A stretch of DNA of 64,000 nucleotides, taken from positions 1 to 64,000 of the forward strand of contig JAQGLT010000061.1 in the NCBI GenBank assembly GCA_028292745.1. The letters run 5' to 3'. Position numbers and translations under genes: made by a program. The DNA comes from Polaromonas sp. (GTDB lineage: Bacteria > Pseudomonadota > Gammaproteobacteria > Burkholderiales > Burkholderiaceae_C). The notes beneath the pieces are model-generated. The model had not been told where the DNA came from. It saw only the letters and a list, made by a program, of their open reading frames with translations, and did not search any database. This document shows, piece after piece, positions 50,637-60,264 of the stretch (the first letter of the stretch is position 1; every line of letters starts with the position of its first letter).

Positions 50637-51437
50637 ATGAACTTCCTCTCTGTGCCTTTCGCCTGTTGCGCCCTTGTCCTGCTGTCGGGTGCCGCGGCTG
50701 CCCAAACCGCCGCGCCCGCAGGGCCGGCCGCATCGCCGCTGTCGTTCAACATCGCACTGACCAGCAACTACAAGTTCCGCGGACAGGATCAGGACCAGTC
50801 CAAGACCAAGGTCTTCAAGCCGGCCCTGCAAGGCGGCGTTGACTACGCGTTCGACAGCGGGTTTTACCTGGGCAACTGGAATTCGACGGTGAACTGGACC
50901 CGGTACCTGCCTTCGAATCCGAGCAACCACGTCGAAATCGATATTTACGGCGGCTACAAATTCAATGCCGGACCGCTGGCCATGGATGTGGGCGCGCTGA
51001 CGTATTTCTACCCCGGCGCCAGCGGCGCCAGCACGACCGAGGCGTACCTGGGCGCCGGCTTCGGCCCGCTCAGCGCCAAGTATTCGCACACCGTGTCCAA
51101 GGGCTATTTCGGCATTGGCAAGGAATTCCTGGTTGGCGAGGGGCGTGGCACCGGCTACCTGAACCTGGCCTTCGCGCAGGAAGTGATGCCCAACGTCACG
51201 CTCAAGGCATCGCTGGGCTTTACCAACCTCAAGAGCGGCGCAAACTCGGCCGGTCTGCCCGACTACCTCGATTACAGCGTCGGGGCGAGCTATGACCTGG
51301 GCAGCGGCCTGGCCCTGTCGGGTGCATTCGTGGGCGCCGACAAGAAGCCGAGCTATGTCTACCCGGCCGCGGTGGACACCAGCGGCCGTTCCATCAACAA
51401 GAACACGCTGGTCGTGATGCTGACAAAAACCCTGTAA
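50637..51437 (+). CDS. TorF family putative porin (beta-barrel, signal peptide)
   Basis: Signal peptide plus LSFNIALTSNYKFRGQDQDQSKTKVFKPALQGGVDYAFDSGFYLGNWNSTVNW, typical of this porin family. Confidence 0.82.
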   Translation: MNFLSVPFACCALVLLSGAAAAQTAAPAGPAASPLSFNIALTSNYKFRGQDQDQSKTKVFKPALQGGVDYAFDSGFYLGNWNSTVNWTRYLPSNPSNHVEIDIYGGYKFNAGPLAMDVGALTYFYPGASGASTTEAYLGAGFGPLSAKYSHTVSKGYFGIGKEFLVGEGRGTGYLNLAFAQEVMPNVTLKASLGFTNLKSGANSAGLPDYLDYSVGASYDLGSGLALSGAFVGADKKPSYVYPAAVDTSGRSINKNTLVVMLTKTL

Positions 51438-51479
51438 TGCGGAGCCGGCGGCCCCCGCCGCCGACCGTGGTTCATCTGA

Positions 51480-51830
<351 letters not shown>

Positions 51831-51863
51831 GCCCCCTTTTTCCAAAAAACAAAGAACATTGCC

Positions 51864-53414
51864 ATGAAAAAATTATTTGCCTCCCTGGTGCTGGGATTGA
51901 GCCTGCTGGGCTCGGGTGCGGTCGCCTGGGCGCAGGCCCCGGCCGAAGCGCCTGCCGCCAGCGCGCCAGCCACGGCTGCCGCCGCCGCACGCCCTGACAC
52001 TGCAGCACCTGCTGCATCCACTGCGGCCGTGGTAGCCGCGCCCGCAGTTGCTGCCCCGGCGGCTGCCGCGCCCGCGCCGGTGCCCAACAAGGGCGACAAC
52101 GCCTGGATGATGGTCTCGACCATCCTGGTGATCCTGATGGTCGTGCCGGGCCTGGCGCTGTTTTATGGCGGCCTGGTGCGCAGCAAGAACATGCTGTCGG
52201 TGCTGATGCAGGTGATGGTGACGTTCTCGATGATCGTCGTGCTGTGGTTCATCTACGGCTACAGCCTGGCCTTTACAGAGGGCAATGCCTTCTTTGGCGG
52301 CTTCGACCGCTTGTTCATGAAGGGCATCTGGGACAACGCCGCCGGCGCCTTTGCCAACGCCGCCACCTTCAGCAAGGGCGTGGTGATTCCTGAAATCGTG
52401 TTTGCCGCTTTCCAGGCCAGTTTTGCCGGCATCACCTGCTGCCTGATCGTCGGCGCCTTTGCCGAGCGCATCAAGTTCTCGGCCGTGCTGCTGTTCATGG
52501 TGATCTGGTTCACCTTCAGCTACGCCCCGATGGCGCACATGGTCTGGTTCTGGATGGGCCCCGACGCCTACACCGGCAAGGAAGTGGTCGACGCGATGAA
52601 CGGCAAGGCCGGCTACATCTGGCAGACGGGCGCGCTTGACTTTGCCGGCGGCACCGTGGTCCACATCAATGCGGCCGTGGCTGGCCTGGTCGGCGCCTTC
52701 ATGGTGGGCAAGCGCATCGGCTACGGCAAGGAAGCCATGGCGCCCCACAGCCTGACACTGACCATGGTCGGCGCGTCGCTGCTGTGGGTGGGCTGGTTCG
52801 GCTTCAACGCCGGCTCGGCGCTGGAAGCCAACGGGTTTGCCGCGCTGGCCTTCATCAACACCCTGGGCGCCACCGCCGCAGCTGTGCTGGCCTGGTGCCT
52901 GGGCGAGGCCATGATGCGCGGCAAGGCCTCGATGCTGGGTGCGGCGTCGGGCGCCGTGGCCGGCCTGGTGGCCATCACGCCGGCGGCCGGCAATGTCGGC
53001 ATTGGCGGCGGTCTGGTGATTGGCTTCATCGCCGGGTTTGCCTGCCTCTGGGGCGTGCATGGGCTGAAGAAGATGCTGGGCGCCGACGATTCGCTCGATG
53101 TGTTCGGCGTGCATGGCGTGGGCGGTATCGTCGGCGCGCTGCTGACCGGCGTGTTCAACTCGCCCAACCTGGGCGGCCCCGGCTTCGTGGCTGACTGGGT
53201 GACGGCGACCGGCGTCACGGCGGCCGATTATTCCATCGTGTCCCAGGTCTGGATTCAGGCCAAGGCCGTGCTGATCACGCTGGTGTGGTCGGGCGTCGTG
53301 TCGTTCATCGCGTACAAGGTTGTTGACCTGACCATTGGCCTGCGCGTCAGCGAAGAGGATGAACGCGAAGGCCTGGACATCACCTCGCACGGTGAAACCG
53401 CCTACAACCGCTAA
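51864..53414 (+). CDS. amtB: Ammonium transporter
   Basis: Signal peptide and Ala/Pro-rich linker, then NAWMMVSTILVILMVVPGLALFYGGLVRSKNMLSVLMQ; DVFGVHGVGGIVGALLTGVF. Confidence 0.95.
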   Translation: MKKLFASLVLGLSLLGSGAVAWAQAPAEAPAASAPATAAAAARPDTAAPAASTAAVVAAPAVAAPAAAAPAPVPNKGDNAWMMVSTILVILMVVPGLALFYGGLVRSKNMLSVLMQVMVTFSMIVVLWFIYGYSLAFTEGNAFFGGFDRLFMKGIWDNAAGAFANAATFSKGVVIPEIVFAAFQASFAGITCCLIVGAFAERIKFSAVLLFMVIWFTFSYAPMAHMVWFWMGPDAYTGKEVVDAMNGKAGYIWQTGALDFAGGTVVHINAAVAGLVGAFMVGKRIGYGKEAMAPHSLTLTMVGASLLWVGWFGFNAGSALEANGFAALAFINTLGATAAAVLAWCLGEAMMRGKASMLGAASGAVAGLVAITPAAGNVGIGGGLVIGFIAGFACLWGVHGLKKMLGADDSLDVFGVHGVGGIVGALLTGVFNSPNLGGPGFVADWVTATGVTAADYSIVSQVWIQAKAVLITLVWSGVVSFIAYKVVDLTIGLRVSEEDEREGLDITSHGETAYNR

Positions 53415-53455
53415 CGCTCAGCGGTAACCCGGCAGAGATTCTCCAACGGAAGTTC

Positions 53456-53490
53456 AGCCCGCCGGCGCCATGCCAGCGGGCTGTTTTTTT
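53456..53490 (+). terminator. Rho-independent terminator after amtB
   Basis: AGCCCGC-cggcgccatgcca-GCGGGCT followed by GTTTTTTT. Confidence 0.8.
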
Positions 53491-53532
53491 GGTGCTACGG
53501 CGCCTTCGTTAAGCAGCAACCAGATTTTTAGC

Positions 53533-53590
53533 ATCAAATATGCCTTTGGCGCATGCGTGGTCTGCGCAAGAAGCTATTAATTCAGTAGCA
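53533..53590 (-). repeat. Family A repeat (between amtB and SMP-30)
   Basis: Minus strand: TGCTACTGAATTAATAGCTTCTTGCGCAGACCACGCATGCGCCAAAGGCATATTTGAT. Confidence 0.88.
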
Positions 53591-53695
53591 AAAGCTGTTC
53601 GGCATCCTGAACGACGCGATGGAAGGCCAAGGTGATTTTGCTCTAGAGTAGCAGGGCATCACTGCACATCCCGGCAAGGCTTTCAAGGAACCCGC

Positions 53696-54610
53696 ATGAC
53701 CTGGCATACCGCTGTTTCCCAGCCCAGCGAACTGGGCGAATCCCCGTTCTGGCACCCGGACGAGCAAACCCTCTACTGGGTGGACATCGCCGCCCGCCAG
53801 GTTTGCCGCGCCAACATGCCGATGGGCACGGTTCAGCGCTGGGGCATGCCGTCGGAGCCCGGCTGCATTGCACCGGCCCGAAGCGCCGGGCTGGTGATTG
53901 CCCTGCGCGACGGCGTCTTTCGGGCCCGGCAATGGGGCGGGGCGCTGGAATTGCTGGCGCCGTCCCTGCATGACCCCGCCACAAGCCGCTTCAACGATGG
54001 CAAGGCGGATCCGCTCGGGCGCTTCTGGGCGGGCACCATTTACGAGCCGCGCGATGCCGCGCGGGCACAGCTTTTTTGTCTCGATTGCCGCGCAGGCCGG
54101 ACGCCGGCACTGGCGGTGAAAGCCGGCAATGCCACCACGGCCAACGGCCTGGCCTGGTCGCCCGATGCGTCCACCCTGTACTGGGCCGATACGCCGCAGC
54201 ACACCATCCGCGCCTGGGACTGGGATGCCGAGGGCAACACCTTGGGCCGGGAACGGGTCTTTTGCCGATGGCCTGGCAAGCCCGCGGGGTGGAAGCCGGG
54301 CATGCCCGGCTACGGCGGGCGCCCGGACGGCGCTGCCGTGGACGTGCGGGGCAACTACTACGTCGCGATGTATGAGGGGGCCCGCCTGCTCAAGCTCTCG
54401 CCGGCCGGCGCGCTGCTGGCCGAGTTCGCGGTTCCCGCGCACTGCCCGACCATGCCGTGCTTTGGCGGCGAAGACCTGAAGACGCTGTACCTCACCACCG
54501 CGCGCCAGAACCGTCCGGCCAGCGAGCTGCGCGCCTGGCCGGAATCGGGCTGCGTGTTTTCAATGCGGGTGGAGACGCCGGGCCTGCCCGTGAATTTCTT
54601 CACTGATTGA
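53696..54610 (+). CDS. SMP-30/gluconolactonase/LRE family protein
   Basis: LGESPFWHPDEQTLYWVDIAARQV, RFNDGKADPLGRFWAGTI, NGLAWSPDASTLYWADT, PDGAAVDVRGNYYVAMY. Confidence 0.93.
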   Translation: MTWHTAVSQPSELGESPFWHPDEQTLYWVDIAARQVCRANMPMGTVQRWGMPSEPGCIAPARSAGLVIALRDGVFRARQWGGALELLAPSLHDPATSRFNDGKADPLGRFWAGTIYEPRDAARAQLFCLDCRAGRTPALAVKAGNATTANGLAWSPDASTLYWADTPQHTIRAWDWDAEGNTLGRERVFCRWPGKPAGWKPGMPGYGGRPDGAAVDVRGNYYVAMYEGARLLKLSPAGALLAEFAVPAHCPTMPCFGGEDLKTLYLTTARQNRPASELRAWPESGCVFSMRVETPGLPVNFFTD

Positions 54611-54631
54611 CGCGCAACTCCAAAATTTAAG

Positions 54632-54690
54632 CAAAAACCTGCTCTTGCGCTTACTGGTCAAGCGCTACCAGCTATGATTTTCATAGCTGA
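54632..54690 (-). repeat. Family A repeat (between SMP-30 and glcE)
   Basis: Minus strand: CAGCTATGAAAATCATAGCTGGTAGCGCTTGACCAGTAAGCGCAAGAGCAGGTTTTTGC. Confidence 0.8.
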
Positions 54691-54808
54691 TAAAAAGTTT
54701 TTGGCTGGCTTGCCACTTCACTTGCGCGACCCGGCAGGCGCTGTTGCAAAAAACCGAACAGGCGCCGTGCAAAAAAATCAAAGCCGTTTTTGGCCGGGTC
54801 CGCGTACC

Positions 54809-55966
54809 ATGACTGGCATGAACGCAGACACCGATTTCACGACTTCGATGGCTGACCGCATTCGCGCCGCCGCCGATGCAGGCAGGCCATTGCGCATCCG
54901 CGGCGGCGGCAGCAAGGATTTCTACGGCCAGGCCCTGGAGGGCGAGGTGCTCGACATGTCGCCGTTCACCGGGGTCATCAGCTACGAGCCCAGCGAGCTG
55001 GTCGTCACCGTGCGCGGCGGCACGCCGCTGGCCGAGCTGGAAAACCTGCTGGCTGCCCACCGCCAATGCCTGCCATTCGAGCCGCCGCACTTCGGGCCGC
55101 ACGCCACCGTCGGCGGCATGGTCGCCAGCGGGCTGAACGGCCCGGCGCGCGCCAGCGTGGGCGCGGTGCGCGACTACTTGCTCGGTGTCGTCCTCCTCAA
55201 CGGCCGGGGCGAGCGGCTGACCTTCGGCGGGCAGGTCATGAAAAACGTTGCCGGCTACGACGTCTCGCGCCTCATGGCCGGTGCATTCGGCACCCTGGGC
55301 GTGCTGCTGGAGGTCTCGCTCAAGGTATTGCCGGTGGCCCCGGCTGAAGCCACGCTGATGTGCAGCCTGCCGCAGCAGGCCGCGCTGGACCTGCTCCACC
55401 GCTGGGGCGGCCAGCCGCTGCCGCTCAACGCCAGCTGCTGGGTGCATGACGACACCAGCGCGCCCATGCAGGACTTTTTGTTTGTCCGCCTGCGCGGCGC
55501 CCAGGCCGCGGTCGAGGCGGCCCGCCCGCGCATGGTGGCCGATGTGCAGGCCGCGGGCGGCAGCGCCGTGCCCATGGACAACGCCCAGGCCGGTGCCGAC
55601 TGGAACGCCTGTCGCGAGCAGACCCTGCCTTTTTTTGCGCAGCCGCCTTCCCCGGACGCCTGCCTGTGGCGCCTGAGCGTGCCGCAGACCACGCCTGCGT
55701 TCGAGCTGCCTTTTGCCCAGCTGATCGAGTGGCACGGCGGCCTGCGCTGGCTCTGGGCGCCTGCGTCGGCGGCCGGGCGGCTGCGCGAGCTGGCCGGGCA
55801 GTCCGGCGGCCATGCCACGCTGTTCCGGTGCGCCGGCCAGGCGCCTGCCGACCTGCCGGTTTTCAGCCCGCTTTCGCCGGTGCAGGCGCGTGTCCAGCAA
55901 GCCTTGAAGATGCAATTCGACCCGGCCGGCGTCTTCAACCCGCGCCGCATGTCCAGTGACTGGTAA
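54809..55966 (+). CDS. glcE: Glycolate oxidase subunit GlcE (FAD-binding)
   Basis: ADAGRPLRIRGGGSKDFYGQ, EPPHFGPHATVGGMVASGLNGPARASVGAVRDYLLGVVLLNGRGERLTFGGQVMKNVAGYDVSRLMAGAFGTLGVLLEVSLKVLP. Confidence 0.92.
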   Translation: MTGMNADTDFTTSMADRIRAAADAGRPLRIRGGGSKDFYGQALEGEVLDMSPFTGVISYEPSELVVTVRGGTPLAELENLLAAHRQCLPFEPPHFGPHATVGGMVASGLNGPARASVGAVRDYLLGVVLLNGRGERLTFGGQVMKNVAGYDVSRLMAGAFGTLGVLLEVSLKVLPVAPAEATLMCSLPQQAALDLLHRWGGQPLPLNASCWVHDDTSAPMQDFLFVRLRGAQAAVEAARPRMVADVQAAGGSAVPMDNAQAGADWNACREQTLPFFAQPPSPDACLWRLSVPQTTPAFELPFAQLIEWHGGLRWLWAPASAAGRLRELAGQSGGHATLFRCAGQAPADLPVFSPLSPVQARVQQALKMQFDPAGVFNPRRMSSDW

Positions 55967-55974
55967 GGCGCGGC

Positions 55975-56739
55975 GTGCGGCGTTTTCGTCACCTCACCGG
56001 CCAGCACCGGACGGCCTCCATCAACCGCCTGCTCGGCGCCCTGCTGGCCTTCAACGCCGGCGCGGTGAACGCCGGCGGGTTTCTGGTGGTGGCGATGTAC
56101 ACCTCGCACATGACCGGCTTCGCCTCGCTGCTGGCCGACAACCTGGTGCTGGGCAACACGGCGCTGGTGCTGGGGGCGGTGGGCACGCTGCTGGCCTTCA
56201 CCACGGGTGCTGCTGTCACGGCCATTTTGGTCAACTGGGCGCGCCAGCATGCGCTGCGCAGCGAATACGCGCTGCCGCTGCTGCTAGAGGCGGCGCTGCT
56301 GCTGGTGTTCGGCCTGCTGGGCGCCACGTTGAACCGGCAGACGCCGTTTGCGGTGCCGCTCACGGTGCTGGTGCTGGCCTTCACCATGGGCCTGCAGAAC
56401 GCGCTGGTCAGCAAGATTTCGTCGTCGCAGATTCGCACCACGCACATGACGGGCATCGTGACCGACATCGGCATCGAACTGGGCAAGCTGTTTTACTGGA
56501 ACCGCACCGGCAGCCCGCCGGAATCGCGGGTGCGCGCCAACCGCATCAAGCTGCGGCTGCTGGTGACACTGCTGGGCGCTTTCGTGGCCGGCGGCATCGT
56601 GGGCGCGGCGGGCTTCAAGTACATCGGCTTCATCTGGGTGGTGCCACTGGCGCTGCTGCTGCTCGCCCTGTGCCTGCCACCCCTGTATTCAGACCTGCTG
56701 CGCATGCGGCGGCGTAGAAACATTCCACAAGGCATTTGA
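55975..56739 (+). CDS. YoaK/DUF1275 family membrane protein
   Basis: LLAFNAGAVNAGGFLVVAMYTSHMTGFASLLADNLVLG...FTMGLQNALVSKISSSQIRTTHMTGIVTDIGIELGKL. GTG start. Confidence 0.9.
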   Translation: MRRFRHLTGQHRTASINRLLGALLAFNAGAVNAGGFLVVAMYTSHMTGFASLLADNLVLGNTALVLGAVGTLLAFTTGAAVTAILVNWARQHALRSEYALPLLLEAALLLVFGLLGATLNRQTPFAVPLTVLVLAFTMGLQNALVSKISSSQIRTTHMTGIVTDIGIELGKLFYWNRTGSPPESRVRANRIKLRLLVTLLGAFVAGGIVGAAGFKYIGFIWVVPLALLLLALCLPPLYSDLLRMRRRRNIPQGI

Positions 56740-56747
56740 GGCTTTCC

Positions 56748-57995
56748 ATGCAAACCCAACTCGCTCCCGAATTCCAGAACACGGCCGACGGCCAGCAGGC
56801 CGAGGCCATTTTGCGCAAATGCGTGCATTGCGGCTTTTGCACCGCCACCTGTCCCACCTACCAGCTGCTCGGCGATGAACTCGACGGGCCGCGCGGCCGC
56901 ATCTACCTCATCAAGCAGGTGCTCGAAGGCCACCAGCCGACCCGCAAGACCCAGCTGCACCTGGACCGCTGTCTGACCTGCCGCAACTGCGAGACCACCT
57001 GCCCCAGCGGCGTGCAGTACGGCCATCTGGTCGACATCGGCCGCAAGCTGGTCGATGAACGGGTGCCGCGCCCGGCCGGCGACCGCGCCCTGCGCTGGGC
57101 CCTCAAGGAAGGCCTGCCGTCGCCGCTCTTCGCGCCCGCCATGCGGGCGGGGCAGACGGTGCGCGGCCTGCTGCCTGCGGCGCTTAAAAACAAGGTGCCG
57201 CCCCGGCAGGCCGCCGGCAGCCGGCCCACGCGCGTCCACGCGCGCCGCATGCTCATGCTGGAGGGCTGCGTGCAGCCGGCCATGATGCCCAACATCAATT
57301 CGGCCACCGCCCGGGTGCTGGACGCCGTCGGGATTCAGGTCGTGGTGGCGGCCAAGGCGGGCTGCTGCGGCGCCGTCAAGTTCCACCTGAACGACCAGGA
57401 CGGCGGCCTGGCTGAAATGCGCCGCAACATCGATGCCTGGTGGCCGTCTGTGGAAGGCGGCGTGGAGGCCATCGTCATGAATGCCTCCGGCTGCGGCGTG
57501 ACGGTCAAGGAGTACGGCTACCTGCTGAAAAATGACCCGGCCTATGCCGAAAAAGCCGCCCGCATCAGCGAGCTGACACGCGACCTGAGCGAGTTGCTGC
57601 CTGCCATTGCCGAGTCGCTGCAAGCCGCCCGCCCGGATCTGGCCAGCCAGATCGCACAGCACGCTCCCAAGCTGGCGTTTCACCCGCCCTGCACGCTGCA
57701 GCACGGCCAGCAGCTGCGCGGCGGCGTCGAGCATTTCCTGTCCGATCTCGGGTTCGACATCCAGGTGGCCGGCAACGAGGCGCACCTGTGCTGCGGCTCG
57801 GCCGGCACCTATTCGGTGCTGCACCCGGACATCGCCTACCAGTTGCGCGACCGCAAGCTGGCCAACCTGGGCGAGGTCATGCCCGAGGTGATTGTCTCGG
57901 CCAACATCGGCTGCATCACGCACCTGCAAAGCGGCACGCGAACGCCCGTGCGCCACTGGGTCGAGGTGCTGGATGAAGCCCTGTCGGGCAGCTAG
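56748..57995 (+). CDS. glcF: Glycolate oxidase iron-sulfur subunit
   Basis: CVHCGFCTATCPTYQLLGDELDGPRGRIYLIKQVLEG, CLTCRNCETTCPSGVQYG, CCG motifs (GCCGAVKFH, CCGSAGTYS). Confidence 0.94.
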   Translation: MQTQLAPEFQNTADGQQAEAILRKCVHCGFCTATCPTYQLLGDELDGPRGRIYLIKQVLEGHQPTRKTQLHLDRCLTCRNCETTCPSGVQYGHLVDIGRKLVDERVPRPAGDRALRWALKEGLPSPLFAPAMRAGQTVRGLLPAALKNKVPPRQAAGSRPTRVHARRMLMLEGCVQPAMMPNINSATARVLDAVGIQVVVAAKAGCCGAVKFHLNDQDGGLAEMRRNIDAWWPSVEGGVEAIVMNASGCGVTVKEYGYLLKNDPAYAEKAARISELTRDLSELLPAIAESLQAARPDLASQIAQHAPKLAFHPPCTLQHGQQLRGGVEHFLSDLGFDIQVAGNEAHLCCGSAGTYSVLHPDIAYQLRDRKLANLGEVMPEVIVSANIGCITHLQSGTRTPVRHWVEVLDEALSGS

Positions 57996-58199
57996 CAGCC
58001 AAGGTCTGGCAAGAGCAGCCAATGACCGGGCCGCAACGCCATTGGCGAGTTCCTACACAGGTCAAAACCAATGGACTACCCGTTGGTTCCGGATGAAGTT
58101 TTTCAATGTCGCTGTGGTGAACGAACGGTTCACTGCAACCGTGGTGCCGCAGTTTGCGGCGCCCAGTCCAAGTCTTTTAACTTTGATGAGGAGTCCTAA

Positions 58200-58553
58200 A
58201 TGGCATCCAACAACCAAGGCGAAAATTCAGGCGGCACACGCGGCGGCACGCCCCAGCAGCATGCGGAAGCAGGCCGCCAGAGCCATAAAAATGACGACAA
58301 GGGCGGCAGCGCCAACCAGGGCGGCGGCAACCAGGCCGGCAGCGGTGAGAGCGGTGGCGGCACCCGTGGGGGCACCCCCCAGCAGCACGCCGAAGCCGGT
58401 CGCCAAAGCCACAAGAACGATGGCCAGGGCGGCAGCGGCGGGCAGCAACAAGGGGGCAGCAGCGGCTCGGGGGGCGCTTCCGGCGGCACGCGCGGCGGCA
58501 CCCCCGAGCAGCATGCCGAAGCGGGGCGCCAAAGCCACAAGAATGACAAGTAG
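58200..58553 (+). CDS. KGG/con-10-like general stress protein with three tandem motif repeats
   Basis: Three repeats of GGTRGGTPxQHAEAGRQSHKNDxxGG in 117 aa. Confidence 0.85.
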   Translation: MASNNQGENSGGTRGGTPQQHAEAGRQSHKNDDKGGSANQGGGNQAGSGESGGGTRGGTPQQHAEAGRQSHKNDGQGGSGGQQQGGSSGSGGASGGTRGGTPEQHAEAGRQSHKNDK

Positions 58554-58707
58554 GCTGCACTAAACATCGGCATTGGCATTGCCGTTCACCACAAGGCGGC
58601 CGCAAGCCGCCTTGTTTCATTGCCGGGCCGCCAGGGGTTCCGGTGAGGCAAACGGTCCACCGCCTGAAGCGAATGCGTAGAGCGAAATCGCGTTGCGCAA
58701 TTTCTTA

Positions 58708-58763
58708 TAAAAACTTGGCTTTGGCGTAGACCCACCTGCACATCCAGCTATCAATTCAAGAGC
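58708..58763 (-). repeat. Family A repeat (3' of glutathione peroxidase)
   Basis: Minus strand: GGCTCTTGAATTGATAGCTGGATGTGCAGGTGGGTCTACGCCAAAGCCAAGTTTTTA. Confidence 0.8.
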
Positions 58764-58802
58764 CTCAAGGGGAAACCGCCTGCTTGCCACTTTCCGGCTT
58801 CA

Positions 58803-59303
58803 TCAGGCCGCCAGCGCAGCCTCGATGTCTTTCGCCAGGCCCGCCGGTTTGTCCAGGGGGGCGTAGCGCTTGATGACCTGGCCCTCCTTGCCGATCAGGA
58901 ACTTGGTGAAATTCCATTTGATGGCCTTGCTGCCCAGCAGGCCGGGCGCTGCAGTGGTCAGCCATTGGTAGAGGGGGTGGGCGGTCGGTCCGTTCACGTC
59001 GATCTTGCGCATCATCGGAAAGCTCACGCCGTAGTTGGCCTGGCAAAAGCTGGCGATTTCGCTGTCCTGGCCCGGGTCCTGCGCGCCAAACTGGTTGCAC
59101 GGAAACCCCAGCACCACCAGGCCCTGGCTGGCATACGTCCTGTGCAGTTCCTGCAGGCCGCCGAACTGCGGCGTGAAACCGCAGGCGCTGGCGGTGTTGA
59201 CGATCAGCATGACCTTGCCTCTGAAGCCGGACAGGGCAACGTCCTGGCCGTTGATCTGCTGGGCCTCGAAGTCGTAAACGGTTTTTTTGCCTGCGGACAT
59301 CAA
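58803..59303 (-). CDS. Glutathione peroxidase family protein
   Basis: VMLIVNTASACGFTPQFGGLQELHRTYASQGLVVLGFPCNQFGAQDPG, IKWNFTKFLIGKEGQVIKRY. Confidence 0.95.
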   Translation of the reverse strand: MMSAGKKTVYDFEAQQINGQDVALSGFRGKVMLIVNTASACGFTPQFGGLQELHRTYASQGLVVLGFPCNQFGAQDPGQDSEIASFCQANYGVSFPMMRKIDVNGPTAHPLYQWLTTAAPGLLGSKAIKWNFTKFLIGKEGQVIKRYAPLDKPAGLAKDIEAALAA

Positions 59304-59331
59304 AACTCCTGGCGTGTGGGAGAAGGCGGAA

Positions 59332-60264
59332 TCAGGGCGATTTTGCGCCGTTTTTGCCCGATGGGTCCGAAGGCGCCATGGCCGCCAGCACGGCCGCCAG
59401 CACGATCAGGCTGCCGCCCAGCACGATGCGGGGCGAGAAGTGGGCCGCCCCCAGCGCGGCCGAAGACAGGCTGGCAAACAGGATTTCGGTCAGCATCACG
59501 ATGGCGGTGGTGCCCGCTGCCAGCTGGGCGGCGCCAAACTGCAGGGCCGCGTTGCTGGCCATGAAGGCCAGCGTCAGCCCCAGCAGCACCGGCAGGCCGG
59601 CCGCCTGCAGCGCGGGGGCGGGCACCACCAGCAGCGACATGCCCGCCAGGGCGGCCACCGCCGCCAGCAGGCCGCTTCCGCCAAACATGGCCAGCATCCG
59701 GGCGGCGCTCGGGGTGTGGCCGTATTTGCGCAGCAGGGAATTAGTCACCGCAAAACTGAAGCCGCCAAAAATGGCCAGCCAATCGGCCGCCCCCTGCGGC
59801 AGCGGCCAGGGCGAAGCCGGGGTTTTGAGCACCACCAGGACGCCGGCCATGGCCAGCGCCAGCCGCAGGAGGGCAGGCACGGTCGGTTTTTCACCCAGGA
59901 CCGCCCAGGCCACCAGCACCGACCAGGCCGGCATCAGGTAGAAAAGCAGCACCACGCGGACCACATCGCCCACGGTCACGGCCCAGTTGAAGCAGACGTT
60001 GGTCAGGCCCGCCGCAAAGCCCAGCAGCCACAGCTGCGGGTAGGCCGCAAAGCTGCGCCAGGCCTTGAATTGCAGCACCAGCACGCCGGCGGCAATCACC
60101 AGGTACATCAGCGCCGTTGCCCACAGCGGATGCAGGCCGTGGCCCTGCAATGCACGAAACGGCCACCAGGACACGCCCCACACAAAGGCGTTGAATACCA
60201 GCGCCCCCGCCGCCAATGTGGCCGCGCGCCCGGTTGCGGCGCCTGTCAACTCCGCGCCCGCCAT
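59332..60264 (-). CDS. EamA/DMT family transporter
   Basis: About 10 hydrophobic segments with EamA-type repeats; start MAGAELTGAATG at 60264 overlaps the lplT stop. Confidence 0.85.
   Translation of the reverse strand: MAGAELTGAATGRAATLAAGALVFNAFVWGVSWWPFRALQGHGLHPLWATALMYLVIAAGVLVLQFKAWRSFAAYPQLWLLGFAAGLTNVCFNWAVTVGDVVRVVLLFYLMPAWSVLVAWAVLGEKPTVPALLRLALAMAGVLVVLKTPASPWPLPQGAADWLAIFGGFSFAVTNSLLRKYGHTPSAARMLAMFGGSGLLAAVAALAGMSLLVVPAPALQAAGLPVLLGLTLAFMASNAALQFGAAQLAAGTTAIVMLTEILFASLSSAALGAAHFSPRIVLGGSLIVLAAVLAAMAPSDPSGKNGAKSP

Noticed and set aside
58200-58553. Repeats at 58.2-58.55 kb as CRISPR or VNTR
   Set aside because: The periodicity is explained by three KGG/con-10 protein motifs in one ORF.
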